NCBI GenBank assembly: GCA_963764525.1
Contig: CAVXTC010000003.1
Coordinates: 1 to 64,000 of the forward strand
Source: DATDIC01 sp963764525
GTDB taxonomy: Bacteria > Pseudomonadota > Alphaproteobacteria > Acetobacterales > Acetobacteraceae
Reading direction: 5' to 3'
Length of the DNA stretch: 64,000 nt
The number at the start of each line of letters is the position of its first letter. Position 1 is the stretch's first letter. Below are positions 27,305 to 36,565 of the stretch, piece after piece. The notes under the pieces were generated by a model. That model did no database searches and was not told the DNA's origin. It saw nothing but the letters and a program-made list of their open reading frames with translations. The translations under genes and the position numbers were made by a program.

Positions 27305-27322
27305 GGTGCCTGGTCTCCCTGT

Positions 27323-29473
27323 TCACGGGCCTGACCGTAGGCCGGCGCGCACCGCCTGATTTGTCAGGTATCTGGCATCGTCGGGCAGCAGGAAGCGTTG
27401 GCTGACCAGCCGATCGGCCGCTGCCTGAAATGCCGCGATGTATGCGTCCCGGGTCGGATACCGCTCCTCCAGCGAAAGGCGCGGATCGCCGGTCGCCTCG
27501 CGCTCCGCCCGGGTCGCGGCGAACGGGATGAAGCTGCCTTGCAGGTTGCACATGCCGCCTTCGAACCGGCCGGGCCGACCGAGATTCCAACCGGTGTAGG
27601 TGCCGATCGGCACCTGCAGGAACACCGAGCGGATGCCGCCGATATCATTGCCATCGTCATCGACCTGCGGCACCAGCACGCCATAGCTTGCGGTGCCCAC
27701 GCGCGGCGGCTCGATGGTGATGATGCCGCTGCTCTCGCCGGCACGGTACAGCGGGCCGAAATCCAGGACGTGCAGCGTGTCATAGACCCGCGCGGTCGAA
27801 ACCGCCGGCCGGTCGATCGCATTGTAGTGGTTGGCCGGAATGACCGGGAGTCGCACCTGGTCCGCCGCGACCAGGGAGCCATCGGCGATGCGCGGCGCCG
27901 TGCCGGGCGGCGGTGCGACGCCGTCGCGCACCCAGGCGGTGAGTGCGGTCAGCAGCGCCCGCATGGTCCAAAGCTGCGGATTTGGGTTCGGCTGCTGCTG
28001 GCAATTGCCGAATGGCGGCTTGCTGGCCAGCGGCAACGGTGCCGGGCCGTGCTGCGTGCTCGCCATGATGTAGGTGCGTACGTTGGGCGGATCGGCTGTG
28101 TCGTGCCGGCCCAACGCGTCCGTCAGCCCCAGCGACTGCCGCCCCTCCCACATTTCCAGCACGGTGGCGACGTGAAAGATTTTCGGGCAGGTGTCGGTGG
28201 CGGCACAGCGGTCGAGCAGTCCCTGGTTGCGCCCGGTCAGCGGGTCGAACTCGCGCGCGTAGGTGAACGGGAAATCGTAGGCGGGATAGAGATGATCGGT
28301 CTGCTCGCCCCAGGCGCGCACCGGCTGGCCGAACCGCACGTTCAGCGGCATCAGCCCGCCGCCGATATGCGGATAGGCACCGTCGAACACGCGCCGGCCA
28401 GTTTCGTCCTCATTGAACCCCAGGGCAAGGAAGCTGCGGATCATGCGCCCGCTCTGCGATGATCCCTCGATGATCGCGACCTGACCCGGACCGGACAACG
28501 GGTTGGGTGCGCCGGTATCATCTTGCGCCGCACCGTGCAGGAACGCCCCGAGGTCGCGCGTTGCGGCGAAGCCGATCCCCAGCACCAGCGGGTCCCGGGC
28601 GCGGTAGATCAACTCGTAAAGTTGGCCCGGCCGGAACCCGGCCGGAAAGCAGAGATGCTTTGCATCCGGGCGCGCCGGCTGACCGGACTCGCACAGGCCG
28701 AAGCTCCATGCTGTGTTGGGGATCGAGATGCGCGGATCCTGCGCGTGGGCGCGCACGGTCAGCGTCGGCAGGAAGCCGTCCGGCGCCTGGGCCTGGTTAT
28801 CGAGGTTCGCGGTCGGGTAGCTGTCGTAGCTGTCGAACGGGTAGGGCTGGATCTGCTGGCTCAGGCTGATCGGCACGGTCGTTGTCGGATGGGGGGTGAT
28901 GATTTCACTGCGCACCACCCCGGTGATCGGAGCGCCGTCGGGGTTGCGGGCAACGATCTCCGGCATCATCACCCGGTTCCATCCCGGTGTCGCGTCCATT
29001 TCCCAGCCCCACCAGACCAGCGTGTAGCCCTCGCGCATCAGCCAGCCGTCGCCTGGCCCGATCAGCGCGTTGCGATCAGCGGTTCCCGCCCGAACATCGG
29101 CGTCGAACGCGATCAGGGCGAGCTTGTTGCCGCGGTTGTTCACTTCGAAGAGCAGCACGCGGTTGCCGCGCGAGGGATCGGCGGGGCGCAGGAACTCGAC
29201 GTCGGTTGCATATTCAACCAACCCGTGCGCGTTTCGGGGCGCCAGGTACAGGTCCTGGATCACGGCGTTGCGCGGATCGGCCGGGTCCAACTCGCCGAAC
29301 GCGCGGGCGAAGACGTGCTGGTACGGCCCGGTGCTGCCAAACGCGGCGCCGCCGAATGCCGGTTCGGTGCGCAGGACCTCGAGCCGGGTGATTCGCGCGG
29401 CGGCCGGATGCGCCACGGCGGCGATCCCGGCTGCCAGGACCAGTGCGACGGCGGTGCGACAGGGGCTCTGCAT
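27323..29473 (-). CDS. Large secreted alpha/beta-hydrolase-domain protein
   Basis: A 716-aa exported protein of the alpha/beta hydrolase domain family of uncertain substrate. The signal peptide is TAVALVLAAGIAAVAHPAAA. A beta-rich first third (RITRLEVLRTEPAFGGAAFG, VLLFEVNNRGNKLALIAF) precedes the likely nucleophile elbow IIEGSSQSGRMIRSFLALGF near residue 340. Several Cys pairs (LCESGQ, CAATDTCPK) suit a periplasmic location. The start follows a GGAGGAA-type site. It is intact and probably shares an operon with thiM, though no functional link is apparent. Confidence 0.72.
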   Translation of the reverse strand: MQSPCRTAVALVLAAGIAAVAHPAAARITRLEVLRTEPAFGGAAFGSTGPYQHVFARAFGELDPADPRNAVIQDLYLAPRNAHGLVEYATDVEFLRPADPSRGNRVLLFEVNNRGNKLALIAFDADVRAGTADRNALIGPGDGWLMREGYTLVWWGWEMDATPGWNRVMMPEIVARNPDGAPITGVVRSEIITPHPTTTVPISLSQQIQPYPFDSYDSYPTANLDNQAQAPDGFLPTLTVRAHAQDPRISIPNTAWSFGLCESGQPARPDAKHLCFPAGFRPGQLYELIYRARDPLVLGIGFAATRDLGAFLHGAAQDDTGAPNPLSGPGQVAIIEGSSQSGRMIRSFLALGFNEDETGRRVFDGAYPHIGGGLMPLNVRFGQPVRAWGEQTDHLYPAYDFPFTYAREFDPLTGRNQGLLDRCAATDTCPKIFHVATVLEMWEGRQSLGLTDALGRHDTADPPNVRTYIMASTQHGPAPLPLASKPPFGNCQQQPNPNPQLWTMRALLTALTAWVRDGVAPPPGTAPRIADGSLVAADQVRLPVIPANHYNAIDRPAVSTARVYDTLHVLDFGPLYRAGESSGIITIEPPRVGTASYGVLVPQVDDDGNDIGGIRSVFLQVPIGTYTGWNLGRPGRFEGGMCNLQGSFIPFAATRAEREATGDPRLSLEERYPTRDAYIAAFQAAADRLVSQRFLLPDDARYLTNQAVRAGLRSGP

Positions 29474-29710
29474 CGGTTCCTCCCGGCGGGGGCGGGCCAG
29501 GGAACAGTGAACCTCGCCGGACCGGCGCTCAAGTCGGTGCGGTGTGGGGAGTTGGCGAAGCCGTGAGATCTTCGCTGATGTTCATTGCCCGCTCCTGCTC
29601 AACGGGCACCGCAGCCATTCGCTTGACCGACCCGAAAACCGGAAATATCGTACCCGTGGGGCTGGGCGAACCTCCGGTTTGGGCACACGGGGCGAGGCGT
29701 GCGGATTTCG

Positions 29711-30514
29711 ATGGTGAAACCGGCCGCCGGACGGCTGCTCTCGGCCCGGAGCGGCGGGGACCGCTGGCTGAGTCTGGCGGTCGTGGTCACGGCGTTGGGC
29801 GCATGGGAGCTGACCGCGCTGCTGCGGCTGGTGCCGCCGGACCTGTTGCCCGGACCGGGAATTGTGGCCGCAACTTTTCTCGATATCGTTCGCAACGGGT
29901 ATCGGGACACGACGCTTCCACAGGACATCTTCGCCACGCTTTATCGTTGCGGCGCCGGCTTCCTGCTTGCCTGCGTCGTCGGGATCCCGCTCGGGCTGCT
30001 GATGGGGTATCGGGCCAGGGTGGGGTCGGCACTCGATCCGATCGTGCAGTTCATGCGGCCGTTGCCGCCTCTGTCCTATCTGATCCTGCTGATCCTGTGG
30101 CTGGGCACCGGCAACACCTCGAAAATCGCGCTGCTGTTCCTGAGCGCGTTTCCGATCGTCGCCAGCAGCGCCATGGCGGGTGTGCGGTCGGTGCAGCAGC
30201 AGAAACTACAGGTCGCCCGCTCACTCGGCGCCAACGAGTGGCAGGTGTTCCGCTTCGTCATCCTGCCCTCGGCGCTACCGCTGATCTTCACCGGGGCGCG
30301 GATCGCTTTGGCCGTCGCGTTCTCCACCGTGGTCGCGGCGGAGTTGATGGCAGCGACCGACGGGCTTGGCTGGATGGTGTTTTCGGCCAGCCATTTCCTG
30401 CGCAACGACGTGATCATGATGGCGATCATTCTGCTCGGGCTGCTGGGAATGCTGCTGAACCGGGTAGTGCTGGCGCTCGACGGGGCGGTGATCCATTGGC
30501 GCGGCGTGGAGTGA
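29711..30514 (+). CDS. ABC importer permease, NitT/TauT type (first)
   Basis: A 267-aa inner-membrane permease of the SsuC/TauC family with about six helices and the cytoplasmic coupling loop SLGANEWQVFRFVILPSALPLIFTGARIA (EAA motif). It is followed by a second, related permease, a periplasmic binding protein and an ATPase, making one complete importer. A GTG 12 nt upstream is an alternative start. Two different permeases suggest a heterodimeric channel. Family members carry nitrate, sulfonates, bicarbonate or thiamine precursors. Confidence 0.88.
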   Translation: MVKPAAGRLLSARSGGDRWLSLAVVVTALGAWELTALLRLVPPDLLPGPGIVAATFLDIVRNGYRDTTLPQDIFATLYRCGAGFLLACVVGIPLGLLMGYRARVGSALDPIVQFMRPLPPLSYLILLILWLGTGNTSKIALLFLSAFPIVASSAMAGVRSVQQQKLQVARSLGANEWQVFRFVILPSALPLIFTGARIALAVAFSTVVAAELMAATDGLGWMVFSASHFLRNDVIMMAIILLGLLGMLLNRVVLALDGAVIHWRGVE

Positions 30515-30644
30515 TATGGCCCGCGCTACACGGTCCCGAATAGCGACCGTCGACCGCCTCATCGACGTTAGTGCCGGACTTCTGTCGCCACTGGACGCGT
30601 CGGAATGATCGCCTGCAACCGCTGGCATGGGGTGGGGTGGAAAG

Positions 30645-31454
30645 ATGTCTGAGCGTCCGGCCCCCTCCCCCCAACCCCCTTCCACAAGGGGAGGAGGAGA
30701 ATATTGGCCGGTGCTGCTGACGCTCGGGGTGATCGCCGTGGCGTGGACCGTGGTGACGCAGTTCGGCCTGGTACGCGACATTTTCCTGCCCGGTCCGGGC
30801 CTGGTCGGCTCGGCGTTTCTGGACCTACTGCAGAACGGTTACAAGTCGCGCTCGCTTTGGACGCATGCCGGGCTGAGCCTGGAACGCGTGCTTGCCGGCT
30901 TCGCAACCGGCGCGATGGCCGGCACGCTGCTGGGTCTCGGCATGGGATACAACCGCAAGATAGAGGCGGTATTCAGTCCGTTCATCGAATTCCTTCGCCC
31001 GCTGCCGCAGCTTTCGTATCTGGTGCTGCTGATCGTCTGGTTCGGCATCGGCGAGGTCTCGCAGGTGCTGCTGCTGTTCCTGACCGCGCTGCCCGTCTCG
31101 GCGGTCGCGGCGATGGACGGGGTAAAGAGCACATCGGTGCAACGGGTGCAGGTGGCGCGGACGCTCGGTGCCTCCGAATGGCAGATCTTCCGGCATGTGG
31201 TGCTGCCGTCCGCCCTGCCGGAGATCTTCACCGGCGCGCGGCTGGCGATCGGGGTGGTGTATGCCACGTTGATTGCCGCCGAGATCATTGCCGGCAGCAC
31301 CGGCCTTGGGTGGATGATCCTGGATGCGGGACGATTTCTGCGGTCGGATTACGTGTTTGTCGGTATCATCCTGATCGGCCTGATGGGACTGGGGCTTGAC
31401 CGGCTGCTGCTGGCGACGGAGCGGCGTGTCGTGCATTGGGCGGGGAAGGCCTGA
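30645..31454 (+). CDS. ABC importer permease, NitT/TauT type (second)
   Basis: A 269-aa partner of the preceding permease with the same layout: LGVIAVAWTVVTQFGLV helix near the start and coupling loop TLGASEWQIFRHVVLPSALPEIFTGARLA. The first 25 codons (PAPSPQPPSTRGGGEY) are encoded by a GC-rich palindromic repeat that also occurs at 49 kb, so the N-terminus looks like inserted repeat DNA in frame. The ATG is preceded by GTGGAAAG. Confidence 0.88.
   Translation: MSERPAPSPQPPSTRGGGEYWPVLLTLGVIAVAWTVVTQFGLVRDIFLPGPGLVGSAFLDLLQNGYKSRSLWTHAGLSLERVLAGFATGAMAGTLLGLGMGYNRKIEAVFSPFIEFLRPLPQLSYLVLLIVWFGIGEVSQVLLLFLTALPVSAVAAMDGVKSTSVQRVQVARTLGASEWQIFRHVVLPSALPEIFTGARLAIGVVYATLIAAEIIAGSTGLGWMILDAGRFLRSDYVFVGIILIGLMGLGLDRLLLATERRVVHWAGKA
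30658..30701. repeat. GC-rich palindromic repeat inside the permease coding region (copy 1)
   Basis: CCCCCTCCCCCC...CCTTCCACAAGGGGAGGAGGAG can fold as a hairpin. Nearly the same sequence occurs at 49036-49076 in an intergenic space. Here it encodes permease residues of about 5 to 19. Confidence 0.65.
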
Positions 31455-31473
31455 ACAAAAGGGAGAGGGACGG

Positions 31474-32511
31474 ATGCGAAACATGTTCATGATCGGCCGG
31501 CGCCGTGTGATCCAGGCGGGGAGTGCCGGGCTTGCGGTGCCTTTCCTGGCCGCCCGACGAGCGCGGGCCAAAACGCCGGCGCAGATCCGGGTGGCGTTCT
31601 TCGTGGAAACCAAGCCGACGATGATCGCCAAGGGCGAAGGCTGGTTCGACCAGATGGCCGGCGCCAAGATCCAATGGAGCGAGGCAGGCAGCGGCGCCGA
31701 GATCAACACCGGCGTGGCGGCCGGCAGCTTCGACATCGGGCTGGCGATCGGCTCGTCGCCGACCGCCGCCGGGCTAAGCCAGGGCATTCCGTACGAGCTG
31801 ATCGGCATGGTCGATAATATCGGCCCGGCCGAGGACATGGTGGTGCGCAAATCCGCCAACATCCATAACCCGGCTGATTTCAAAGGCAAGAAAGTGGCGA
31901 CCCCATTCGGGTCAACCTCGCATTTCCGGCTGCTGGGCTTTTTGGCGGTGAACAAGCTGACGCAGGCGGATGTCACGGTGCTCGACATGGCCCCGAACGT
32001 GATGGTGGCAGCCTGGCATCGCGGCGACATCGACGCCGGCTATGTCTGGGCGCCCGCCAAATCGAAGCTGCTGGAGGAAGGCGGGGTGTTGTATCCCACC
32101 TACAAGGAGCTGGATGCGGCGGGGTATGTGATCGCCGACCTGATCGTGGCCACCAAGGCATTCAGCCAGCAATACCCGGACGCAGTGGTGGGTTTCCTGA
32201 AAGCCTATGGACGCGCGCTGGCGATGTGGAAGGACAAGCCGGACGACGCCGCGCAGATCGTCGCAAAGCAGGCCGGCGTGACGGCGGATGTCGCGAAAAG
32301 CGACATGGAGGAGTACGATTTCGTTTCCCAAAAGGATCAACTTTCACCGGCCTGGCTCGGCACGCCCGGACAGCCCGGCCAGTTCACCGCGGTGCTGAAG
32401 CGCACCGCCGACTTCCTGGCGCAGCAGAAGAGCATCCGCTCGGCACCGGCGCTGGAGGTGTTCCAGAAGGGCACGAACACCGAGTTCCTGCAGCGTGCTG
32501 TCGCGGGTTGA
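31474..32511 (+). CDS. ABC importer substrate-binding protein, NitT/TauT type
   Basis: A 345-aa periplasmic binding protein. The signal carries a twin-arginine motif (GRRRVIQAGSAGLAVPFLAARRARA), so it may be exported folded by Tat. The domain then reads IRVAFFVETKPTMIAKGEGWF, GVAAGSFDIGLAIGSSP and GKKVATPFGSTSHFRLLGFL, matching TauA/SsuA-type proteins, which bind small anions such as taurine. The ligand cannot be fixed from sequence. The ATG follows GGGAGAGGG. The ATPase gene overlaps its last codons. Confidence 0.88.
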   Translation: MRNMFMIGRRRVIQAGSAGLAVPFLAARRARAKTPAQIRVAFFVETKPTMIAKGEGWFDQMAGAKIQWSEAGSGAEINTGVAAGSFDIGLAIGSSPTAAGLSQGIPYELIGMVDNIGPAEDMVVRKSANIHNPADFKGKKVATPFGSTSHFRLLGFLAVNKLTQADVTVLDMAPNVMVAAWHRGDIDAGYVWAPAKSKLLEEGGVLYPTYKELDAAGYVIADLIVATKAFSQQYPDAVVGFLKAYGRALAMWKDKPDDAAQIVAKQAGVTADVAKSDMEEYDFVSQKDQLSPAWLGTPGQPGQFTAVLKRTADFLAQQKSIRSAPALEVFQKGTNTEFLQRAVAG

Positions 32512-33331
32512 CGTTGCACGCGGCCAATCGCCGGCCGGTGCCGATGCGCCGGCGAAGCCGCCTTTGGTCTCCTTTGCCGATGTCACGGTGGAGTACGGTG
32601 CCGGCGTCGCCACGGTGCGGGCGCTGGAGCGGGTCGATCTGAGTTTCGGTCGGGGCGATTTCGTCTGCATCGTTGGCCCGTCCGGCTGCGGCAAGACGAC
32701 GATGCTGCAAACGCTGGCAGGCTTTATCCGGCCAACTTCCGGCACGGTCAGCCTGCGCGGCCGGCCAATCGCCGGACCGGGGCCGGACCGCGGCGTGGTG
32801 TTCCAGCAGCCGGCGCTGTTTCCGTGGATGAATGTCGCCGACAACGCCGGCTTCGGCCCGCGTGTGCGCGGCGTCGATGCCGGCACCCGCGCGGCGGTGG
32901 TGGAGAAGTACCTGCGCACCGTCGGCCTGTGGGAATTTCGCGACCGTTACCCATATGAGCTCTCGGGCGGCATGCAGCAGCGGTTGGCGATCGTGCGCGC
33001 GCTGGCCAACGATCCGGAACTGCTGCTGATGGACGAGCCATTCGGCGCGCTGGACGCGCTGACCCGCGAACGGATGCAGGAAGAACTGCACGCGGTCTGG
33101 CGGCGCTCCGGCATGACGGTGGTGTTCATCACCCACAGCGTGGAGGAAGCCGTCTATCTCGGCACCGACGTGGTGGTGATGTCGCCGCGGCCGGGGCGGA
33201 TCATGGAGCACCTGAAAGTGGATTTCTGCCTGCAGCCGGAGGGGCGCGACATCCGCGCGATCAAATCGAGCCCGGAGTTCGTGGCGGCGCGCGAACGGGT
33301 GCTGGCGCTGATCTGGCGAATGGAGGTGTGA
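32495..33331 (+). CDS. ABC importer ATPase, NitT/TauT type
   Basis: A 278-aa nucleotide-binding subunit. Walker A is VGPSGCGKTTML, Q-loop VVFQQPALFPWM, signature YELSGGMQQRLAIVRAL, Walker B LLLMDEPFGALD and the switch His VFITHSVEEA. The GTG start lies 17 bp inside the binding-protein gene, so translation is coupled. It ends at DFCLQPEGRDIRAIKSSPEF with no regulatory domain. Together with the two permeases and the binding protein it completes one importer. Confidence 0.92.
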   Translation: MLSRVDVARGQSPAGADAPAKPPLVSFADVTVEYGAGVATVRALERVDLSFGRGDFVCIVGPSGCGKTTMLQTLAGFIRPTSGTVSLRGRPIAGPGPDRGVVFQQPALFPWMNVADNAGFGPRVRGVDAGTRAAVVEKYLRTVGLWEFRDRYPYELSGGMQQRLAIVRALANDPELLLMDEPFGALDALTRERMQEELHAVWRRSGMTVVFITHSVEEAVYLGTDVVVMSPRPGRIMEHLKVDFCLQPEGRDIRAIKSSPEFVAARERVLALIWRMEV

Positions 33332-33458
33332 GCCGATCTTCACCTGTGTGTGGCTGGCGCGGCGGGGTCAGGCAGCTCGGTGGAACGGACACCGAGCCCT
33401 CGCGTTTGCACCAGCCACATGGTGTGCTGCTGGAGTTGCATGAAAGGGGAGGTGTGAC

Positions 33459-33920
33459 ATGCCGCGTCACGAAGAGCAGGCGACGCTTGCCTATGGTGCC
33501 GACGAGCTTTTCGCAGTCGTGGCGGATGTGAAGGACTATCCCTTGTTCGTCCCCTGGTGCAGTGGCGCGCGTATCCACCGCGAGGATGAACGAGAGATCA
33601 TTGCCGACCTCGTCATCGGATTCGGTCCGTTTCAAGAAAGTTTTACGAGCCAGGTTACGCTGGATCGGCCGCGAGAGGTGGTGGTGCGTGCCATCGAAGG
33701 GCCGTTGGAGCACCTGACGAACACGTGGACGTTCACGCCCGTTGGAGATAAGACCCACGTGGACTTCACCATCGACTTTCAATTCAAGAGTCATCTGCTC
33801 GACCATGTTGCCAATGGGATGTTCCAGGAGGCCGCAACTCGCATGTTGAGTGCCTTCGAGTCCCGCGTGCACTTGCTCCATATCATGCATCGCCATGCGA
33901 CCCAGCATCCGTCTCCCTGA
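33459..33920 (+). CDS. COQ10/RatA-type START-domain protein
   Basis: A 153-aa protein of the polyketide-cyclase/START superfamily. It reads LAYGADELFAVVADVKDYPLFVPWCSGARI..., then DLVIGFGPFQESFTSQVTL and FKSHLLDHVANGMFQEAATRMLSAFESR, the pattern of COQ10/RatA proteins. Bacterial members are annotated either as ubiquinone-binding chaperones or as RatA, reported to bind 50S subunits. In alphaproteobacteria the ubiquinone role is more likely. It lies 127 bp behind the ABC operon and may be independent of it. Confidence 0.85.
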   Translation: MPRHEEQATLAYGADELFAVVADVKDYPLFVPWCSGARIHREDEREIIADLVIGFGPFQESFTSQVTLDRPREVVVRAIEGPLEHLTNTWTFTPVGDKTHVDFTIDFQFKSHLLDHVANGMFQEAATRMLSAFESRVHLLHIMHRHATQHPSP

Positions 33921-34173
33921 TTGGGGTCGCCGCACGGTTGGTCCAGAACTGCACGCTAAGCGGCGTCGTGTAGGAACGCAGCGGGAACATCCCGCAGGGG
34001 GCAGAAGCCGTCAGCTGGGCGGGGGGCGGTCCAGTCGTAGTCGCCATGTGCTCCCAGCCGAGCGGGGCGACCTGGGGTCCGGGAGATCGGCGGTGAGGTG
34101 CCCCGACCAATCAAACGCTTCCAGTCGCCCATGAACGCGTTCTAAGCTCTCCCAGTTCTTTGCGGGCCCGAAA

Positions 34174-34917
34174 ATGCCCCTCTGTCTGGATGACAAGGTT
34201 GCGGTGGTGACAGGTGGGTCGGGCGGCATCGGCCGGGCGATTATCGCTCGCTTCCTTGACGAAGGTGCTCGCGTCGTCAGCATCGATCTGCTTCCGCTCT
34301 CCCCTCCCCTTCATAGGGATGATCGGGCGATTGCGATCGTCGCCGATGTGGCCGACCAGCGCGAGGTGGAAGTCGCCATCGAAACCGCCGCCAAACGGTT
34401 CGGCGCGCTGCACGTGCTGGTCAATGGCGCAGCGACAATGACCCCGGCCGCAACCGTCGTCGAGCTTGCGCCTGAAGAATGGGACAAGGCTCTTCGGGTC
34501 AACCTTACCAGCGCGTTCCTGGTGGCCAAAGCCGTCATCCCGCACATCAAGGCGGCCGGCGGCGGAGCTATCGTCAACATTGCCTCCGAGATCGGCATCG
34601 CCGGCAGCCGCGGTCGCGGGGCATATGGCGCGACCAAAGCCGCGTTGATCCATCTCACACGCGTGCTGGCGCTCGACCATGCCGGGGACGGCATCCGGGT
34701 CAACGCGCTGTCGCCCGGCGCGGTGCCGACCGAGCGGTTGCTCAGCCGTTTCGGCACCGCCGAGCAAGCCGAGGCCGCGTTGAAACATCTTTATCCGCTG
34801 GGCCGCCTTGGCCGGCCGGATGAGATCGCCGCCGCCGCGCTGTTCCTGGCGAGCGAGGAATCGTCGTTCATGACCGGCGCCAATCTTGTCGTGGACGGCG
34901 GTTACACCGCACAATAA
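34174..34917 (+). CDS. SDR-family oxidoreductase
   Basis: A 247-aa classical short-chain dehydrogenase. Cofactor loop is VVTGGSGGIGRAI, followed by NGAATM (NAG-type motif), catalytic Ser in NIASEIG and the YGATK active site (Tyr/Lys). It ends LVVDGGYTAQ. The opening DDKVAVVTGG is standard; Asp after the second strand (SIDLLP) suggests NAD(H) preference. It immediately precedes an amidohydrolase and a polyamine-type importer on the same strand, so it may take part in breakdown of the imported compound. Confidence 0.9.
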   Translation: MPLCLDDKVAVVTGGSGGIGRAIIARFLDEGARVVSIDLLPLSPPLHRDDRAIAIVADVADQREVEVAIETAAKRFGALHVLVNGAATMTPAATVVELAPEEWDKALRVNLTSAFLVAKAVIPHIKAAGGGAIVNIASEIGIAGSRGRGAYGATKAALIHLTRVLALDHAGDGIRVNALSPGAVPTERLLSRFGTAEQAEAALKHLYPLGRLGRPDEIAAAALFLASEESSFMTGANLVVDGGYTAQ

Positions 34918-34947
34918 CAGGGATTGCGAAAACCAGAGAGAGGGGCC

Positions 34948-36550
34948 ATGGCGGAATTCGACAAAAACCAGGCGCATGCGGTGGCCTGGATCGACACCAA
35001 TCGGCAGCGTTTTTCGGATTTCAACCTGCAGATCTGGCAGTACGCCGAGCCCGCTTGGCGCGAATACAAATCCGCCAAAGCCTATGTCGATCTGCTCCGC
35101 AAGGATGGGTGGGACGTAGAAGAGGGCTCCGGCGGCATGCCGACCGCCTTTGCCGCAACCTGGGGAAGCGGCTCGCCGGGTACTGGGCGGCTATGCGGAG
35201 TACGATGCGGTGCCCGGCAACTCACAGCAGATCGTGCCTCGCCGTGCGCCGCGGGAGGGGCTGCATCCCTGGGCGGCCGGCCATACCGATCCGCATTCCC
35301 AGCTCGGCACCACGGCGTTGGTAGGGATGCTGGCGACCAAGGCGGCAATGCAGGCGAACGGCCTGAAGGGCACGCTGAAATTCTGGGGAGAGCCGGCGGA
35401 GAAGGTGTGCGGATCGAAGCCGGTGCACGCCGCCAAGGGCTATTTCGACGGCTGCGACGCTTTCATCTCCTACCACCCGCACACCACCAACACGGCGGTC
35501 GCCGAGACCCAGTCGGGCGCGTACTGGAGCGCGGTGATCACGTTCGAAACGCTGACCCCGGAGAACTGGATAGACAAGTCGCTGCTGCCGATCCGCACGT
35601 CGGCGCACGCGGCGGCGCGCTGTCCGGGCGCGATCGACGCGCTGTGCCTGATGTACACGACGACGAAATACACCAAGGAGGCGATGTACCCGCACGCCGG
35701 CGCCTGGACGCTGAACGAATTCATCCTGGCGGGCGGCGATGCGACGTCGGACAATCTGCCGCCGCGGTTCAGCCAGATCCAGTATTCCTGGCGGTCTCCG
35801 TCGCTGGCGATTCAGCAGCAAATTGAGCAGGTGCTGCGCAACAATGCGCGCCAGGTCGCCGCGCTGTGCGGCTGCCAGGCGTCGCTGCGTTGGGTGACGA
35901 AGACGCGCGTCGGCCTGGCCAACACGAAAATGACCGAAATCACCTGGCGCAACCTGCAACGCGTCGGCGCGCCGGGTTTCGGCGACGATGCCCGGGCGTT
36001 CGCGCGGCAGATCCAGCAGAACCTGGGCATCGCGCCGATGGACAACCCGTTCATCGACGACAACGAACGGCTGACCCCGCCCGAGGAACTGGAAGCCCGC
36101 CAGCGCGCGAGCCTGCCGCCCGGACAGTTTCATATCGGCGCCGACGACTACGTGGACTATACCTGGCATGCGCCGACGGTGCGGCTGTTCACCATGCGCC
36201 CGACATTGCGTCCGCCGAGTGACAGTTACGAATACCCGGCCTGGGCGCGCAACGCGCTTGGCGGGCTGCCGGCGGCGATCGATCCGGGCCTGTTCATGGG
36301 CGCCAAGACGATCGCCTGCACGTTCCTCGATCTGCTGGCCAATCCCGCGGAATTGGAGGCGGCGCAGTCGGAGTTTCGCACCCGCACCGGCGGCGGCGTG
36401 GGTGGCACGAAATGGGTGGCGCCGCTGCTGCCGCGCGACTTCGATCCACCGGTCGATTTGCGCTGGCCCGAATACATCACCACCGTGCGCGGCGAGGAAT
36501 GGTGGATTCCGACCCCGCATTCCGGCTCCGGGGCCGGCGAAAAACTCTGA
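34948..36550 (+). CDS. M20-family amidohydrolase (AbgB-like), one frameshift
   Basis: A zinc-dependent amidohydrolase of about 533 aa. It begins WIDTNRQRFSDFNLQIWQYAEPAWREYKSA and, after a one-base shift near 35180, continues VLGGYAEYDAVPGNSQQIVP (metal-binding region), PWAAGHTDPHSQLGTTALVGMLA and TLKFWGEPAEKVCGSKPVHAAKG. This is the AbgB/M20D pattern; relatives hydrolyse p-aminobenzoyl-glutamate or indole-acetyl amino acids. A purine-rich GAGAGAGG precedes the ATG. Position between an SDR and an ABC importer suggests catabolism of an imported amide. Confidence 0.85.
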
Positions 36551-36565
36551 CGGGAGGACCAGAAC

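Noticed and set aside
27305..27322. TPP riboswitch ahead of thiM
   Set aside because: Only 18 nt separate thiM from the preceding gene, too short for the aptamer, and no THI-box-like sequence is seen.
33921..34173. Remnant of a gene between the COQ10-like and SDR genes
   Set aside because: Minus-strand frames give Arg/Pro-rich peptides without a domain, and pieces in different frames do not join into a known protein.
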